From contig CP092870.1 of the NCBI GenBank assembly GCA_030710605.1, forward strand, positions 49,755,061 through 49,819,060: a stretch of 64,000 bases of DNA. The letters are read 5' to 3'. Source of the DNA: Cordylochernes scorpioides. Taxonomy: Eukaryota > Arthropoda > Arachnida > Pseudoscorpiones > Chernetidae. This document shows, in pieces, positions 42,787 to 53,254 of this stretch (within the stretch, counting starts at the first letter, position 1; each line of letters begins with the position of its first letter). The translations under genes were made by a program, and so were the position numbers. The notes under the pieces were generated by a model. It saw nothing but the letters and a program-made list of their open reading frames with translations, was not told the origin of the DNA and made no database searches.

Positions 42787-43125
42787 CACCAAGCTGCGGT
42801 TTGGCAAATTCTTCAGTCTTGATTATCTCCTCAGACGCGTCTTGCATCTTTCCAGAACGTGTCTCAACCATTCTAAAAGGTTAAACCAGTCAATAATAAG
42901 ACAACTATATTTTTAGGTAGCCCCTAGAATCTATCTTTATTTATCACATCAAAGTTTAAAGCAGGTGGGTTACTTAGTGTATCAAAATACAAATGTTTTA
43001 TAGTACATAATATTTTATAGTAATAATCTGTTTTATAAAAATGAATAAATATATAATTTAAATTTCGAATATATTAAAAATAATATTATAAATAATTTTA
43101 AAATACGCGCATTAATCATGATGCA
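42787..43125 (-). repeat. 3' LTR of the Gypsy element
   Basis: Begins TGCATCATGATTAATG at 43125 directly after the purine-rich tract and runs to about 42787. Same sequence as the two parts of the LTR at 3404-4332. Confidence 0.8.
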
Positions 43126-43189
43126 AAATTTCCCCCTCTCCAGAGGTCGTCACGTCCTCGTGAGTGGCCTCATCAATTCTTTCAAAATA

Positions 43190-44620
43190 GGGTTTGAGTC
43201 TTGAGACATGGACAATCAATGGGTCTTGGCCAAGGATTATCTTTCGGCTCAATTAAGTAATTTACGTTGGACAGCTTCTTTAATATTCGATATGGGCCAA
43301 AATAATTTCTCAATAGTTTTTCACATTTTACGATTTTCCTGACTGGTGTCTAAACTGCCACTAAATGTCCCGGTTCATAGATTTTCTCATTGTGTTTTCT
43401 GTCATAGTTTCTTTTCATTCTTTCCTGAGTCTTCTTTGTGTTGTTAACGACTACCTGTCTTGTCCTTGCTATTTTATCTAAGTAATTTTCTATATATTCG
43501 TCGTAATCGTCCATGTTACTGTCCATTGGGATATTCTCGTCGTCTAAGAGGGACATGGGTTCCCTCCCAAACAACAGGAAAAATGGAGAGTAGCCTGTGG
43601 TTTCTTGAATCGTGGTATTATACTCGTGGGTGATAAAAGGTAGTATTTCGTCCCAGTTCTTCTGATCCGTATTCACATACATGCTGATCATATTGATTAA
43701 AGTTCTATTTAGCCGTTCCGTTAGTCTGGGGGTGGTAACTCGTCGTGAATCAATGTTTATTTTTGCACATTTTCATAACCTCCTTCATCAAATTGCTAGT
43801 GAATTGTTAACCTCTGTCGCTGATAAGAAATCTTGGGGCCCCGTGACGTAAAATAATATGTGCGATTAAAAATTTAGAGACTTCTTTCACGGTTGCTTCT
43901 GGTACTGCCTTTGTTTCAGCATACTTGGTATAATAATCCATCAACACAATTATCCACTTCTTTCTTCTTTTCGTTGATGGCAAGGGGCCAACAAAGTCAA
44001 TTCCGATTCTTTCAAAAGGGTAGTTAGCTGGGGGAATAGGTTGTAAAAGTCCAGAAGGCAAGTGATTTGAACCTTTCCGAATTTGGCAAAGATGGCACGT
44101 CTTTAAAAATTCGGAAACATCTTTCAGCATGGAGGCCAATAGTATTTATTCTTCAATCGGTAAGTGGTTCTGGTGACGCCCAGAAGGCCATTCAGCAAAT
44201 GGTTGTGGTATTCACTCATGATTTCCTTCCTTCTCTTCTTTGGCACTACCAGCAACCATGCCCTACCTTCAGGATTTGGATTTTTCTTGTATATACACTC
44301 ATTTTCTTCTTTAAAGTTCTGTGCAATTGAACGCTTGTTTCCACTAAGGTTCTCCTTAATATTCTCAATAAAATCATCCTTTTCGTCTATTATTTGATTC
44401 AGAAATAGTTTTTCATAATCTTCGTCCCATTCGTTTTCTGGTAAGGGTCCTCTAGATAGACCATCAGCGTCCAGATGTTTTTTTTCCCGATTTGTGTATG
44501 ATGTCGAAATTATATTCCTGAATTTTCAGTGCCCATCGTGCTAATCGACCACCACAGGAAGGAAGCATAGATGGAGCTCCTATACTCCAGGCAGCACAGA
44601 ACCCAACAACAGCCTTCAGG
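43190..44620 (-). pseudogene. Gypsy pol: RNase H end and integrase
   Basis: Read from high to low coordinates: a GRLARWALKIQEY segment closing the RNase H/tether region (about 44500-44560), an H-H-C-C zinc region ending in CHLCQIRKG (about 44080-44110), the integrase core with first Asp in GIDFVGPLP (about 44000) and second in FLISDRG (about 43810), and the rest of the core with the third acidic residue region near 43600-43700 (NTTIQETTGYSPFFLLFGREP follows it). Several shifts and at least one stop (near 43805 and 43345) break the frame. The described order is that of Ty3/Gypsy pol. A C-terminal segment to 43190 follows the basic region RMKRNYDRKH. Confidence 0.85.
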
Positions 44621-44765
44621 TCCGGGGTATTGTACCCAAACACATACAGCTTTATTAAGACCACCGGTCTTATACAGATTCACCACAGGAAGGAAGCATA
44701 GATGGAGCTCCTATACTCCAGGCAGCACAGAACCCAACAACAGCCTCCAGGTCTGACGCATGTCC
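44545..44765 (+). repeat. Direct repeat of about 83 bp
   Basis: The block CACCACAGGAAGGAAGCATA ... CAACAACAGCC occurs at about 44549-44630 and 44680-44760, 131 bp apart. It marks the 5' break of the Gypsy fragment. Confidence 0.75.
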
Positions 44766-45110
44766 AGTGGCTACAGAAATCACAGTGCATAGGTTAGCGT
44801 ATCACTGAAAACAATAGGAATAAGGCCACTTAGGCATAAATTAATACAAAACAATAACGAGCCATCTGTATATAACAATGAAATAGATAGATGGCGAGTT
44901 ATTGCTTTGTACTAATTTATGCCTTAACTAGCTATGTATTTATTGTTTGCGGAAAAGCATTGCCCGATGCAAATATTTATATATAATTCTGGTGTCCTAA
45001 AAGCTTATATCCATAGTTTACTTAAATACCATTTCTAAGATTCCATCCTTCAGTGTAACATATATAAACAGAATGATCCAATACAGTATTAGAATTCTAA
45101 AGAAGCTGTC
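44766..45110. other. Unassigned AT-rich DNA
   Basis: The part 44960-45050 is related to 53350-53430 (AAAGCTTATATCCATAGTTT), a low-copy repeat. No gene was seen. Confidence 0.35.
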
Positions 45111-45114
45111 TGGT

Positions 45115-45215
45115 AGATTAAATTGGCGAAACCGCTGGGAGGGTTTACCACTGATGAACCAAGCCCTCTCAACATTTTTTCTTCGCAGTAAGGACAGTAG
45201 AAGTTTGTTTTCTAT
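45115..45215 (+). repeat. MITE family M fragment
   Basis: GGCGAAACCGCTGGGAGGGT interior and the CGCAGTAAGGACAGTAGAAG end. Confidence 0.6.
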
Positions 45216-45357
45216 ATAAAAGAAACATTCATTCTTTAATTATTTCATTTCTTATATCGTATATGTGTGTGTTTTGAAAATAGATCAATCCATATTTAAA
45301 TCTTTAGACAATACAAAGGCATATATTGGATTGAACATATTGAAAAATATTATATAT

Positions 45358-45740
45358 AATAAAAAAGACATATCCTGACCGTGTTTACATGAGCAGTTCT
45401 AGATAGCAGAGCGCCATCTAGTGGAACCAAAATAAACTAAACGTTTATTAAACTTTTTCCTTGATATTTGCCCAACCCAATTTCTTGATAAATCAAGAAA
45501 AGTCAACTACAAACGCATTTCGGGCTGTTGGCCCTCGTCAGCGTGGTGCAAGATGTATCTCTACGACCAGAATTTAGCCCCAGAGGCTTCCTGAAAAATC
45601 AAGAAATAGGTATTTAAGGCCAAGTTTGCGTAAATACGATTTTCATCTGAAAAATATTGTTATATATTTTTTTATTTTTATTATTTTTTCATATTGCATA
45701 TATTGATATATTCTTGTTATTGAACCCAATATATGCCTTA
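45358..45740 (-). mobile_element. Hammerhead-bearing repeat
   Basis: Starts with AAAAAAGACATATCCTGACC and the GAGCGCCATCTAGTGGAAC block, passes a minus-strand hammerhead, and continues with CAGAGGCTTCCTGAAAAATC. It is related to 46564-46975 but lacks its inverted right end. Confidence 0.6.
45501..45555 (-). pseudogene. Degenerate hammerhead ribozyme
   Basis: Core CTGACGA and stem II are intact, but GAAAT and a damaged stem I (CCACG opposite TGTAG) make activity unlikely. Confidence 0.6.
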
Positions 45741-45799
45741 TTTTTATCTAAACATGTGTAGATACACTTTCTCTAAATCGATACTTGAATGAAAAAAAC

Positions 45800-46160
45800 G
45801 TCGGAGGACAAGTTGGTAAAACCTTCGATTCCCGACAGTCATGAAGCGGGATTGAATCCCGCGTTGGAACCTTTGTTTTAATATGTGAATAACCTTCATA
45901 TATTATTCATTGTTGTAAATATCATAAACTAGGTTGCTCTTGTTGAGTGGTACCTAATATAGTGATTTAGGAAGCGAATGGATGCTTGATGAGTAGATTC
46001 CCAACAGCCATGGATCGAATCCCGCATTGGACCCTTTCTTTTTTAATGAAGAACCTGCATATAGAGAGTTAAAAACGAATCATAGCATAGGTTCAGAGAA
46101 TAGCTAAGTATACACATTTCCCAGTAATGGAATTATATATTTACAGTTGTTGACACACTT
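45800..46160. other. Degenerate B-box-bearing repeats
   Basis: GATTGAATCCCGCGTTGG near 45852 and GATCGAATCCCGCATTGG near 46014 resemble the T-arm part of SINE A heads in decayed form; upstream is related to 13010-13090. No gene. Confidence 0.35.
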
Positions 46161-46265
46161 TATAATGTTATAATACCTTGATAACAACTGAATATTTCAG
46201 CCAACTGAAATATTGGTAAAATAAATGATTTTTTGATCCGATATATGCCTTTTTGATTGAATATC
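46160..46265 (-). repeat. Foldback-family arm, single
   Basis: One arm of the family seen at 36951-37050 (CAACTGAAATATTGGTAAAATAAATG, CGATATATGCCTTTTTGATT). Confidence 0.6.
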
Positions 46266-46563
46266 TATATACGTTTTTAAGATATGTAAAATAGATTTTA
46301 TCATATATATATCTGAACTTGTATTTAAATCGGGCGTGTTATAATTGGCTACAAGTAATACTGATTGTATTTTAAATATTTAGAGTCACGATATTGTCCC
46401 GTAGATTGATCTCTATATCTGTTAGGATATATTTATACTTTAAAATAAACACATATCTTGCATTAACCTAAATTTATTTTATAACAGAATGGAATATTTT
46501 TACATATTAGGAAAAAACAATAGAAAAAAAATAATAAAAAGGTCAGGGGTTGATATTAAAAAT

Positions 46564-46975
46564 AAAAAAGGCATATCCTGACCAGGAGCACATGTGCTTT
46601 TCAGAAGGCAGAGCGCCATCTGGTGGAACAGAAATCAACTAAGCATTGATTTAGCCTGTTCCCTGATATTTGACCAAACCAATTTCTTGATAAATCAAGA
46701 AAAGCCATCCACGAACGCGTTTCGCGCTGTTGGCGCTCGTCAGCGTGGTGTAGGCTGTACCACTGCGACCAAAAAGAATTTTGGTCCCAGAGGCTTCTTG
46801 AGAAACCAAGAAATGGGTATTTAAGGCCAAACTTGCGTAAATACGCTTGGCCAAATTGGGTTGGCCAAATATCAAGGAACAGGCTAAATCCATGATGAGT
46901 TGATTTCTGTTCCACCAGATGGCGCTCTGCCTTCTGAAAAGCACATGTGCTCCTGGTCAGGATATGCCTTTTTTA
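46564..46975 (-). mobile_element. Hammerhead element with about 127-bp terminal inverted repeats
   Basis: The ends start AAAAAAGGCATATCCTGACC on both strands and are nearly identical for about 127 bp (GCACATGTGCTTTTCAGAAG, GAGCGCCATCTGGTGGAACA). The middle contains one hammerhead and the CAGAGGCTTCTTGAGAAACC block. The element is 412 bp and non-coding; ORFs on both strands are chance. It may be a head-to-head pair of Penelope-type LTRs. Confidence 0.75.
46703..46756 (-). ncRNA. Hammerhead ribozyme with compensatory changes
   Basis: Stem I outer AGCC/GGCT, inner CCACG/CGTGG, core CTGACGA, stem II GCGC/GCGC with loop CAACA, GAAAC, stem III ACGCGT, cleavage site GTT. Compared with the 6223 copy, stem II (GGGC/GCCC to GCGC/GCGC) and outer stem I (AGCT/AGCT to AGCC/GGCT) changed on both strands with pairing kept. 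This covariation is direct evidence for selection on the fold. GTT is an allowed but slower cleavage triplet. Confidence 0.85.
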
Positions 46976-46982
46976 TTTTTAA

Positions 46983-47344
46983 CTAGACGGGTGACCCGGG
47001 CTTCGCCCTGGGATTGACCCGTGAGCATATCTACCCGAGTGATATATATTTAGATAAGATTTTTTTTGTAATTGTTTGTTATTAGCAATATCTATTTGTT
47101 TGCATCAGCATAATTTAATCTAATCATTGATAGAGGGCGATGTTCGTGAGCTAAGTTGAATAATTTGAATATATAGTTTTAATAATTGATTTATATATTT
47201 TTTTTAAAATAGCCTATCGTCTTCCCCGTATTTTTTTACCTATGTATGGAAATTTTGGTTTGAATTTAGTGAACTACTGCGAATTTGTATACCGGACATA
47301 CAAACAAACAAACATACAAACATTGATTTTTATATATATATAGA
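46983..47344 (-). mobile_element. Non-autonomous Helitron-like element
   Basis: Starts TCTATATATATATAAAAATC at 47344 after an A and ends with the CAGGGCGAAGCCCGGGT hairpin and CACCCGTCTAG at 46983 before a T. It shares its 5' half with 29849-30425 (GTATACAAATTCGCAGTAG). Confidence 0.72.
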
Positions 47345-47527
47345 TATTAATATATGTGAAAAAATAGTACAAATGTGATATTGTACTGGGATAAGGTGCG
47401 TACATTATAAAAAAAAGGCATCTCCTTATCGTGCAACTGAAAGTTTTTGATGGCTTGCGCCATCTATCGGAATAAATATAAACTTATTCCAGAATTGGTA
47501 AATACCCATTCTTGATAAATAAAAAAA

Positions 47528-47572
47528 GCTAACCATGTACGCGTTTCGGGCTGTTGGCCCTCATCAGCGTTG
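47528..47572 (-). pseudogene. Hammerhead ribozyme missing stem I 5' strand
   Basis: Core CTGATGA, stem II and GAAACGCGTA are perfect, but the sequence upstream of the core (ACAACG) cannot pair with CATGG; the element is joined here to unrelated sequence. Confidence 0.65.
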
Positions 47573-47662
47573 TTTCGCGGTCTCGCGCAATTCTGGCCTT
47601 AAATACCCGTTTCGTGATTTTCCAGGATATTTGAATGACCAGTTTTTTAGTCGTTGAGGTAC

Positions 47663-47716
47663 AGCTTACACCACGCTGATGAGGGCCAACAGCCTGAAAT
47701 ATGTACGTGGTTAGCT
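47663..47716 (+). ncRNA. Hammerhead ribozyme, nearly intact
   Basis: Stem I AGCT/AGCT and CCACG/CGTGG, core CTGATGA (47676-47682), stem II GGGC/GCCT with a G-T pair, GAAAT and cleavage site GTA. The T next to GAAA would form a wobble with the G before TA. Probably still able to fold. Confidence 0.75.
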
Positions 47717-48059
47717 TTTCTAGATTAATCAAGAATGGGTATTTGGCCAATTCTGGAATAATTAAAAATAAACGAGAACAGTTGATATTTATTCCGATAG
47801 ATGGCGCAAGCCATCAGCAACTTTCAGTTACACGATAAGGAAATGCCTTTTTCTTTTTCATATTAACCTATGTTGCATTATTAGAAATTAAATACAAAAC
47901 ATAACATACCAAATAGAGGCAGAAAACTCTCTCAATAAAAATAAACGAAAGTTTTAAATATAGCAATTATAATGTTGCCTTATCCAATTCCACAAAATAT
48001 AATCAGAGAAATATGTATATTTAAATATATTTTTTGTTCTTAAAATATAGCCATCCATA

Positions 48060-48245
48060 CTTAAACCATTAGATAGTAAAAATGCATATATTGGATTGAA
48101 TAAAAGATTTATTTGCCAATATTAATAATAATTATTAGGAGTTTGTGTATATAAAAATGTAATGCCTTGATAAAGGTTGGCGTTCAGCCAACCAAAATAT
48201 TGGCAAATAAATCTTTTATTCAATCCAATATATGACTTTTTACTA
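48060..48245. repeat. Foldback element, short form
   Basis: Arms about 48068-48122 and 48183-48240 are inverted (GCATATATTGGATTGAATAAAAG ... and mirror), with the GTTGGCGTTCAGCCAACC palindrome before the right arm. Confidence 0.75.
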
Positions 48246-48422
48246 TCTAATCTAAATATATATTTTTTCATAATCTGTACAGAAGCTGGATTCCAACTAA
48301 TATATTTCTAGGTCTCCCTGTTGAAGGGCCTGAAGTCTCGAGAAATAAAAGAATTGTAAGAAACCAAACCCTAGATTCCTTATTGGTTTTGTCAAAATTG
48401 TTTTGTTTTTTTTTTGCTTATC

Positions 48423-48716
48423 CCTAGTACACGTAGTACAAGTCATGATAATCATGGTGGGTAGAAGTAGGCGACTGCTTTTACTGTAAGTACACCACAT
48501 GTCTACACATGTGGAAAGCTGTTCGACTTTGCACTTACAAATATGCCAGAGCCCCGTTTGGTTACTTGCACTTGCTGGTGGGGTTGGACTTTTTCAAGAA
48601 TCGGGGGCCATTGGAGCATTTTTTTAAATCAGATAAAAGTGGCCAATGTGGGAATCGAACCCGGGTCGTAGCGGTCGAAAACCAAAGTTTTAGACCATCC
48701 TTCTACCGACCCCCGT
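48423..48716 (-). mobile_element. SINE family A, full-length, minus
   Basis: In reverse complement: head with GGTCGGTAGAAGGATGGTCT, B-box GGTTCGATTCC, body with AGCAAGTGCAAGTAACC and one tail unit ending GTGTACTAGGGATAAGC. Confidence 0.85.
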
Positions 48717-48719
48717 CGT

Positions 48720-49180
48720 TGTGAATAACATAAGCAAAGTTGCTCCTTGTGAGAGGTACCTAATAAAGTTATCTTAAAAAAGGAATGGATACTTGCCTTC
48801 GTATTTGGATGAGCCTTCGCTTAGCCTTCTTTAGGTCCTGTAGATAATCGGCCACATGGGAAGAAACCTCCCGTTTGTCTCCTACGGCAGCACCGATGTC
48901 ACCACGTACTGTCCAGTCCGGCTTGGGCGACACTTTCTCGCATTGACAGCCTGGAATGTGCTCCTCAACATCGACTGTCCTGTGTCACTAGTGAAAGACA
49001 CGGACGTTTACTTGGGGAAACTCCCGTTGTTTTACTTAGTACTAGCGGCGAAGCACGCGATCTACGTATTCTTCGTAGATCGCTAAATACGTGGTATCGC
49101 TTGAGACCCGCTGGTGATTCTCCACCAAACTCTGCTGAGGTGGTAGAGGCGTCATGTTCTTTGTACACAGTATAATGCAT
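48720..49180. other. Less AT-rich unassigned DNA
   Basis: About 48840-49140 is closer to 50% GC with overlapping short ORFs on both strands (48856-49086 plus, 48965-49180 minus). Neither shows a recognisable domain. It could be an old coding fragment. Confidence 0.25.
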
Positions 49181-49183
49181 ATA

Positions 49184-49360
49184 CAGTTAAACCTGTCTAT
49201 AGCGCCCCCGCTTGGGACTCACCAAAATAGGGTGCTATAGAGAGGGGGTGCTATAGGCAGGTCACTTTTAATGTAAAATGTTTACATTTTAATGTTTAAA
49301 ATCGGGCGCTATAGAGAGGAAGGCGCTATTTAGAGGGGGCGCTATAGACAGGTTTAACTG
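49184..49360. mobile_element. MITE with perfect 25-bp TIRs (pogo/Tigger-like)
   Basis: The 177-bp element starts CAGTTAAACCTGTCTATAGC, ends with the mirror sequence, and is flanked by TA on both sides. GCGCTATAGAGAGG motifs repeat inside. CAGT-type ends with TA duplication are known for pogo/Tigger elements; no transposase is present. Confidence 0.85.
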
Positions 49361-49364
49361 TATA

Positions 49365-49740
49365 TAAATATAATTATATATTTTAAAATAGTACAGACTG
49401 TGTACTTTTGCATGTATTGACAAGATGTCAATAAAATTATTTTAATCGTCAATTGTCTACTTGGTACTTCCAAGTACTATATGCCGTTGCTGTCTTCTAA
49501 CGTCGCCGTTCCTGTGGCTTGACCTAGTACAAGCAACAAACCGATAGGTTTAAGCTGAAAAGTAAATTGTTTCATTCAAATTCGGAATGAAAATCATAAA
49601 CTTATTTAAGCGAAAATAATACAATTAAAATACCTGATTGCATGAGGGTGACCTCTCTCTCTTTTTAAAAAGTAGAATAGAAAAGTGAATATATATGGAA
49701 GAACAACAAAATACATATTGTGAAATGGATAGTCATCTCT
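49365..49740. other. AT-rich DNA, nothing recognised
   Basis: No supported gene or element. Confidence 0.35.
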
Positions 49741-49743
49741 TTC

Positions 49744-50223
49744 TGTATGACAAGATATCCAAGAGGCCAAGATCCCAGGGTGACGGTGTGGAAAGATGAA
49801 TGGACTCCAGCTGTGGGAGGATGTGTATGGGGCGGCAGGCGCCACAAACAGTATTATCCTGTGGGGGAAAACAGCGGACAGCCTGGTCACATCTGCGGCA
49901 AGTAGAAGACGTAGGGAGTTGTCTCCGGGGCGTGTGGATGATCCTACAAGGCGGTGCCAGCAGAGCCTGACATCGGAGCGGCCTACAAGCCTGTGTAGTC
50001 AAGGCTGGACATGTACAGTGTGAAGCGGGACACAAGAGTGAAATCCACGACGCCAAGAATCCTTCTGACGGTGAAGTTGAAGGCAAGTCCCACTTATACT
50101 ATTTCTTCTAGTCAGTGCTATGTATAATAAAGCGCCAACTTTAGCTGCATCCCTTCGAACTCACGTGTGTATCTTTGTGCCATCCTGATCAGACAAATAA
50201 TTGTGTCTGGGTACGACGTAGCA
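49744..50223 (+). mobile_element. Solo LTR, family L
   Basis: About 480 bp matching 12069-12540 throughout (GGCGTGTGGATGATCCTACA, AATAAAGCGCCAACTTTAGC, GTCTGGGTACGACGTAGCA). A target duplication was not confirmed. Confidence 0.7.
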
Positions 50224-50384
50224 GTATTTAAAGCGTGCACATGCGCATAAATAGATCCTTTCTTTCTCTCTTCTAATGTAACTCATTCATGACTCCCTTG
50301 TCGAATATTAAAGCCCGATTAAGATACTCTGCCTACTGAAATAACTGTTACAACACCCAACTCACTCCGGACCATATATACCCG

Positions 50385-50940
50385 GCCATCCTTGCAGCCC
50401 TCTATATGGCAGACATCAATCCAGAAGAGGACATACATACAGACAAGGCTCCTCAGTTGGCCGGTATTGTGATCAGGGTGCATGGACCGATCTGATCTGC
50501 TCCATGGACAAAACACCACCACCACTCTAAGAGAGCTTGCATTCCTCTTTATGGCATACATCAATCCAGAGGACATCCATACGGCACCTCAGTTGGCCGG
50601 TATTGTGATCAGGGTGTATGGACCGATCTGATCTCCAGGGACAAGACACCGCCACTCTAAGAGAGTTTGCAGCCCTCTATATGGCAGACATCAATCCAGA
50701 AGAGGACATCCATACGGACACCTCAGTTGGCGGTATTGTGATCAGGGTGCATGGACCGATCTGATATGCTCCAGGGACAAGACACCGCCACTCTAAGAGA
50801 GCTTGCAGCCCTCTATATGGCAGACATCAATACAGAAGTGGACATCCATACGGACACCTCAGTTGGCGGTATTGTGATCAGGGTGCATGGACCGATCTGA
50901 TATGCTCCAGGGACAAGACACCGCCACCACCATGATACTC
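50385..50940 (+). repeat. Tandem repeat, four units, coding-like
   Basis: Units of about 120-150 bp with TATGGCAGACATCAATCCAG, GGACATCCATACGGACACC, TTGTGATCAGGGTGCATGG and GGACAAGACACCGCCACTC. In one plus frame the better units read LRELAALYMADIN..VDIHTDTS and VGGIVIRVHGPI before a stop. The translation looks protein-like but is not recognised. Confidence 0.7.
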
Positions 50941-51590
50941 TACCATTCGAAGTCCGTGTTCTGTATAATGAGGAAAAGGAATAGTCGACACACATTTAAG
51001 TGTTAAATAATTCATTTATTAAAATGTATAATATAATGGTACAGGACCTTGTAATAACATGACAAAAGTGCTACATCTAAGCTAGCTAACAAAGAGGCTC
51101 CATAACAAAGTGGGCGTAAAGCATAGCTCCAGTTACATGACACGGGCAGTACAATAATAGATAAGAAAGAAGGAGAATATCAAAGGAAAGAGGGGAGGGT
51201 ACCCTGCCTGGTCCGATCACAGATGTGCTTTTCCCAACAAGTCGCTCCACAATGCACGCCACAAGCCACAGCTGCCACCAACCACCCTGTTAGACTTCAC
51301 ACATGCTGAGGTAGCTTTCCATGTCGCGTCACCCCGCTCCAGCTTAGCTTCATTTTTTCCGAATAAAGATTTCAACTCAACTAGATTTTTTGTAAACAAG
51401 CTGCGAACGAATTTTCGCTTCTATCCAACTCGCAGCATGAAAGAATTCGCGGATTGAGATTGTTAAACGGAAATTTCAAAAGTCACAAAAATTCTAAAGT
51501 TATTCGGAATCGAACTTCTTAATGATTGTGTTTTCGAGAGGCCAAAATAAATTACATTTATTGTTCGACTTCAATTGACTCCTTTCAAAC
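50941..51590. other. Unassigned DNA
   Basis: The minus ORF 51217-51399 has no recognisable domain. No RNA or element ends seen. Confidence 0.3.
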
Positions 51591-51597
51591 TTTTTTT

Positions 51598-51740
51598 TTT
51601 GATTATCACTAGTACACGTGGTACAGGCTATGATAATCATGGTGGGTAGAAGTAGACGACTGCTTTTACTGTAAGTACACCACATATCTACACATGTGAA
51701 AAGCAGTTCAACTTTGCACTTACAAATTTGCCAGAGCCTC
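51598..51740 (-). mobile_element. SINE family A, 5'-truncated
   Basis: Only the tail unit and end of the body remain (GTACACGTGGTACAGGC ... GCAGTTCAACTTTGCACTTA). Confidence 0.75.
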
Positions 51741-52300
51741 TCAAACATCCACGAAATATACAATCAATTGAACTCTGTCTTAGGAATATTGTATTCGAAT
51801 TTCCAGCGTGTTGTTAACTAAAGTCTAAAGGGGTGACGCGACTCCTGGCCACACAGAAGGTCGGGGATGTTGCATCCATGGGGAAAGGTACAAGTACAGT
51901 TGCATCAAGAGAGAACATTTTAAATATAGAAAAGATGACAAGCTTCAACAGAACGTAAAAGTTCACATTCACATAGTAGCATTTAGTACATAACAGTCAT
52001 AGGAAGGGGTTTGACATTGATAAATGATATATAGTATAATTTATTCATTGTATAATCACAAAACAGACCAGATATATTCCCATACTCGTAACCAGAAACT
52101 TAAGTATTGACTTGTCTTAGGTAGTCATGTCTTAGGTATTGACCATCGTTGCATAATGCATATGTTACTGCGCTCTTTAGAAGTTCAAAAGATCAATTAG
52201 GTGATGATTTTGTATCCTTTCAGTTGAGCTAATTTATAAACGTGACATGCACGCTATAGCCTGATCATATAGATGAGTTCTATCCGATATCTCTATAGAG
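51741..52300. other. Unassigned DNA
   Basis: No supported feature. Confidence 0.3.
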
Positions 52301-52307
52301 AGAAATA

Positions 52308-53191
52308 CACTCGACTCTCCATAATTTGAAACTCGTTAATTTGAATCTCTCGATAATTTGAAATGTTTTCCCGGTCCCTTGAAAATTCCCTATATATATA
52401 TATATATAAGTCAGTCTTTTCTATGTATGTATTTATGTATTTTTGTCGGCTATACACGTCCACAATGCGTAACTAATCTGATTGAAAATATAACAGCATA
52501 TAGAGTAGAATCTGGAAAAAACTTATAGTGAAAATTTCAGGTCTCTATCCCGAATATTCTTTGAGTTATTTTCTAATTTGCGTTGCAAATTTGCCCTTAC
52601 GCTCGCAAGCAGCGCCTCTAGCGGTGGAGATGGTAGGTAATATCAGTTGACCTAATGTACATGTAAAGTTTGAAGTGGGACGTTTCACAAAAGTGACATC
52701 CACGGCGCCAATTTAAAATTGTAACGAATAGTATTTGTAATAAAAACATTTAATCGGGTAAAACCCGGGCGTTGCCCGGGTCATTCGGCTAGTGCTCGAT
52801 AAAAATTGAATAAAAATAAATATTAATTGATCCCCTCGGTAATTTGAAGTTGAAGGAATATTATCTTGCCACAAATAAATATTAGTGAATAATTTTACAA
52901 ATTTTTAAAATAATAAATCACGAATTTTGATCAAAATCTTGTTTTAGAAAAGGCAATAGCAGAAAGCTCCCAATAAATGTATTACTTTAAAAACTTGCAG
53001 TAAGTCACTTATTTAATCGTGTATCAACATAGTATGTATATCCCGAAACTGCTAAAACTTCAAACTTTTGTTTACTTGATTTTTTTATATCCCTGTTTGT
53101 TGTTTAAACTCCTGTTATTTTTATCCTCTTGATAAATTGAAATATTTCTCTGGTGTCCCTTGAGTTTCAAATTATCGAGAGTCGAATGTAC
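52308..53191. mobile_element. Tigger-like non-autonomous element split by a Helitron
   Basis: The ends ACACTCGACTCTCCATAATT (52308) and AATTATCGAGAGTCGAATGT (to 53191) are inverted and continue with GATAATTTGAAAT-type repeats (52345-52370; 52829-52850; 53130-53150). Without the Helitron-like insert the element is about 480 bp. No ORF. Confidence 0.65.
52387..52792 (+). mobile_element. Non-autonomous Helitron-like element, complete
   Basis: 406 bp from TCCCTATATATATATA to ACCCGGGCGTTGCCCGGGTC and CTAG. It contains the full body shared with 23492-23855 and 27001-27369. It is nested in the Tigger-like element, so it inserted later. Confidence 0.75.
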
Positions 53192-53254
53192 ATTCATATT
53201 ATGATGCATTAGAGAGCCATCTGTTTTGAAAATTCGAAACTATTATAGAAGGGT

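Larger units (their letters stand above)
42787..44620 (-). mobile_element. Ty3/Gypsy retrotransposon, 3' half with LTR
   Basis: Minus-strand order: end of RNase H, integrase zinc finger and core, post-integrase region, polypurine tract (about 43126-43141) and 3' LTR (about 42787-43125). The gag, protease, RT and 5' LTR are not seen; the upstream boundary lies at about 44570-44620, where unrelated repeated DNA begins. The LTR matches the solo LTR at 3404-4332. Confidence 0.88.
47409..47853. mobile_element. Inverted hammerhead element, two hammerheads head to head
   Basis: Ends AAAAAAAGGCATCTCCTTATC (47409) and mirror (47853) with arms of about 150 bp including GGCTTGCGCCATCTATCGGA. A minus hammerhead lies in the left part and a plus hammerhead in the right. 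Between them is TCTGGCCTTAAATACCCGTT. It is non-coding. Confidence 0.72.

Noticed and set aside
46594-46944. Overlapping ORFs on both strands, also 13175-13414 and 47529-47750
   Set aside because: They translate hammerhead-bearing repeats in changing frames; similarity among them reflects RNA/DNA repeat sequence.
49606-50086. ORFs with repeated Pro/Ser-rich readings
   Set aside because: Same LTR family; frames are not conserved between copies.
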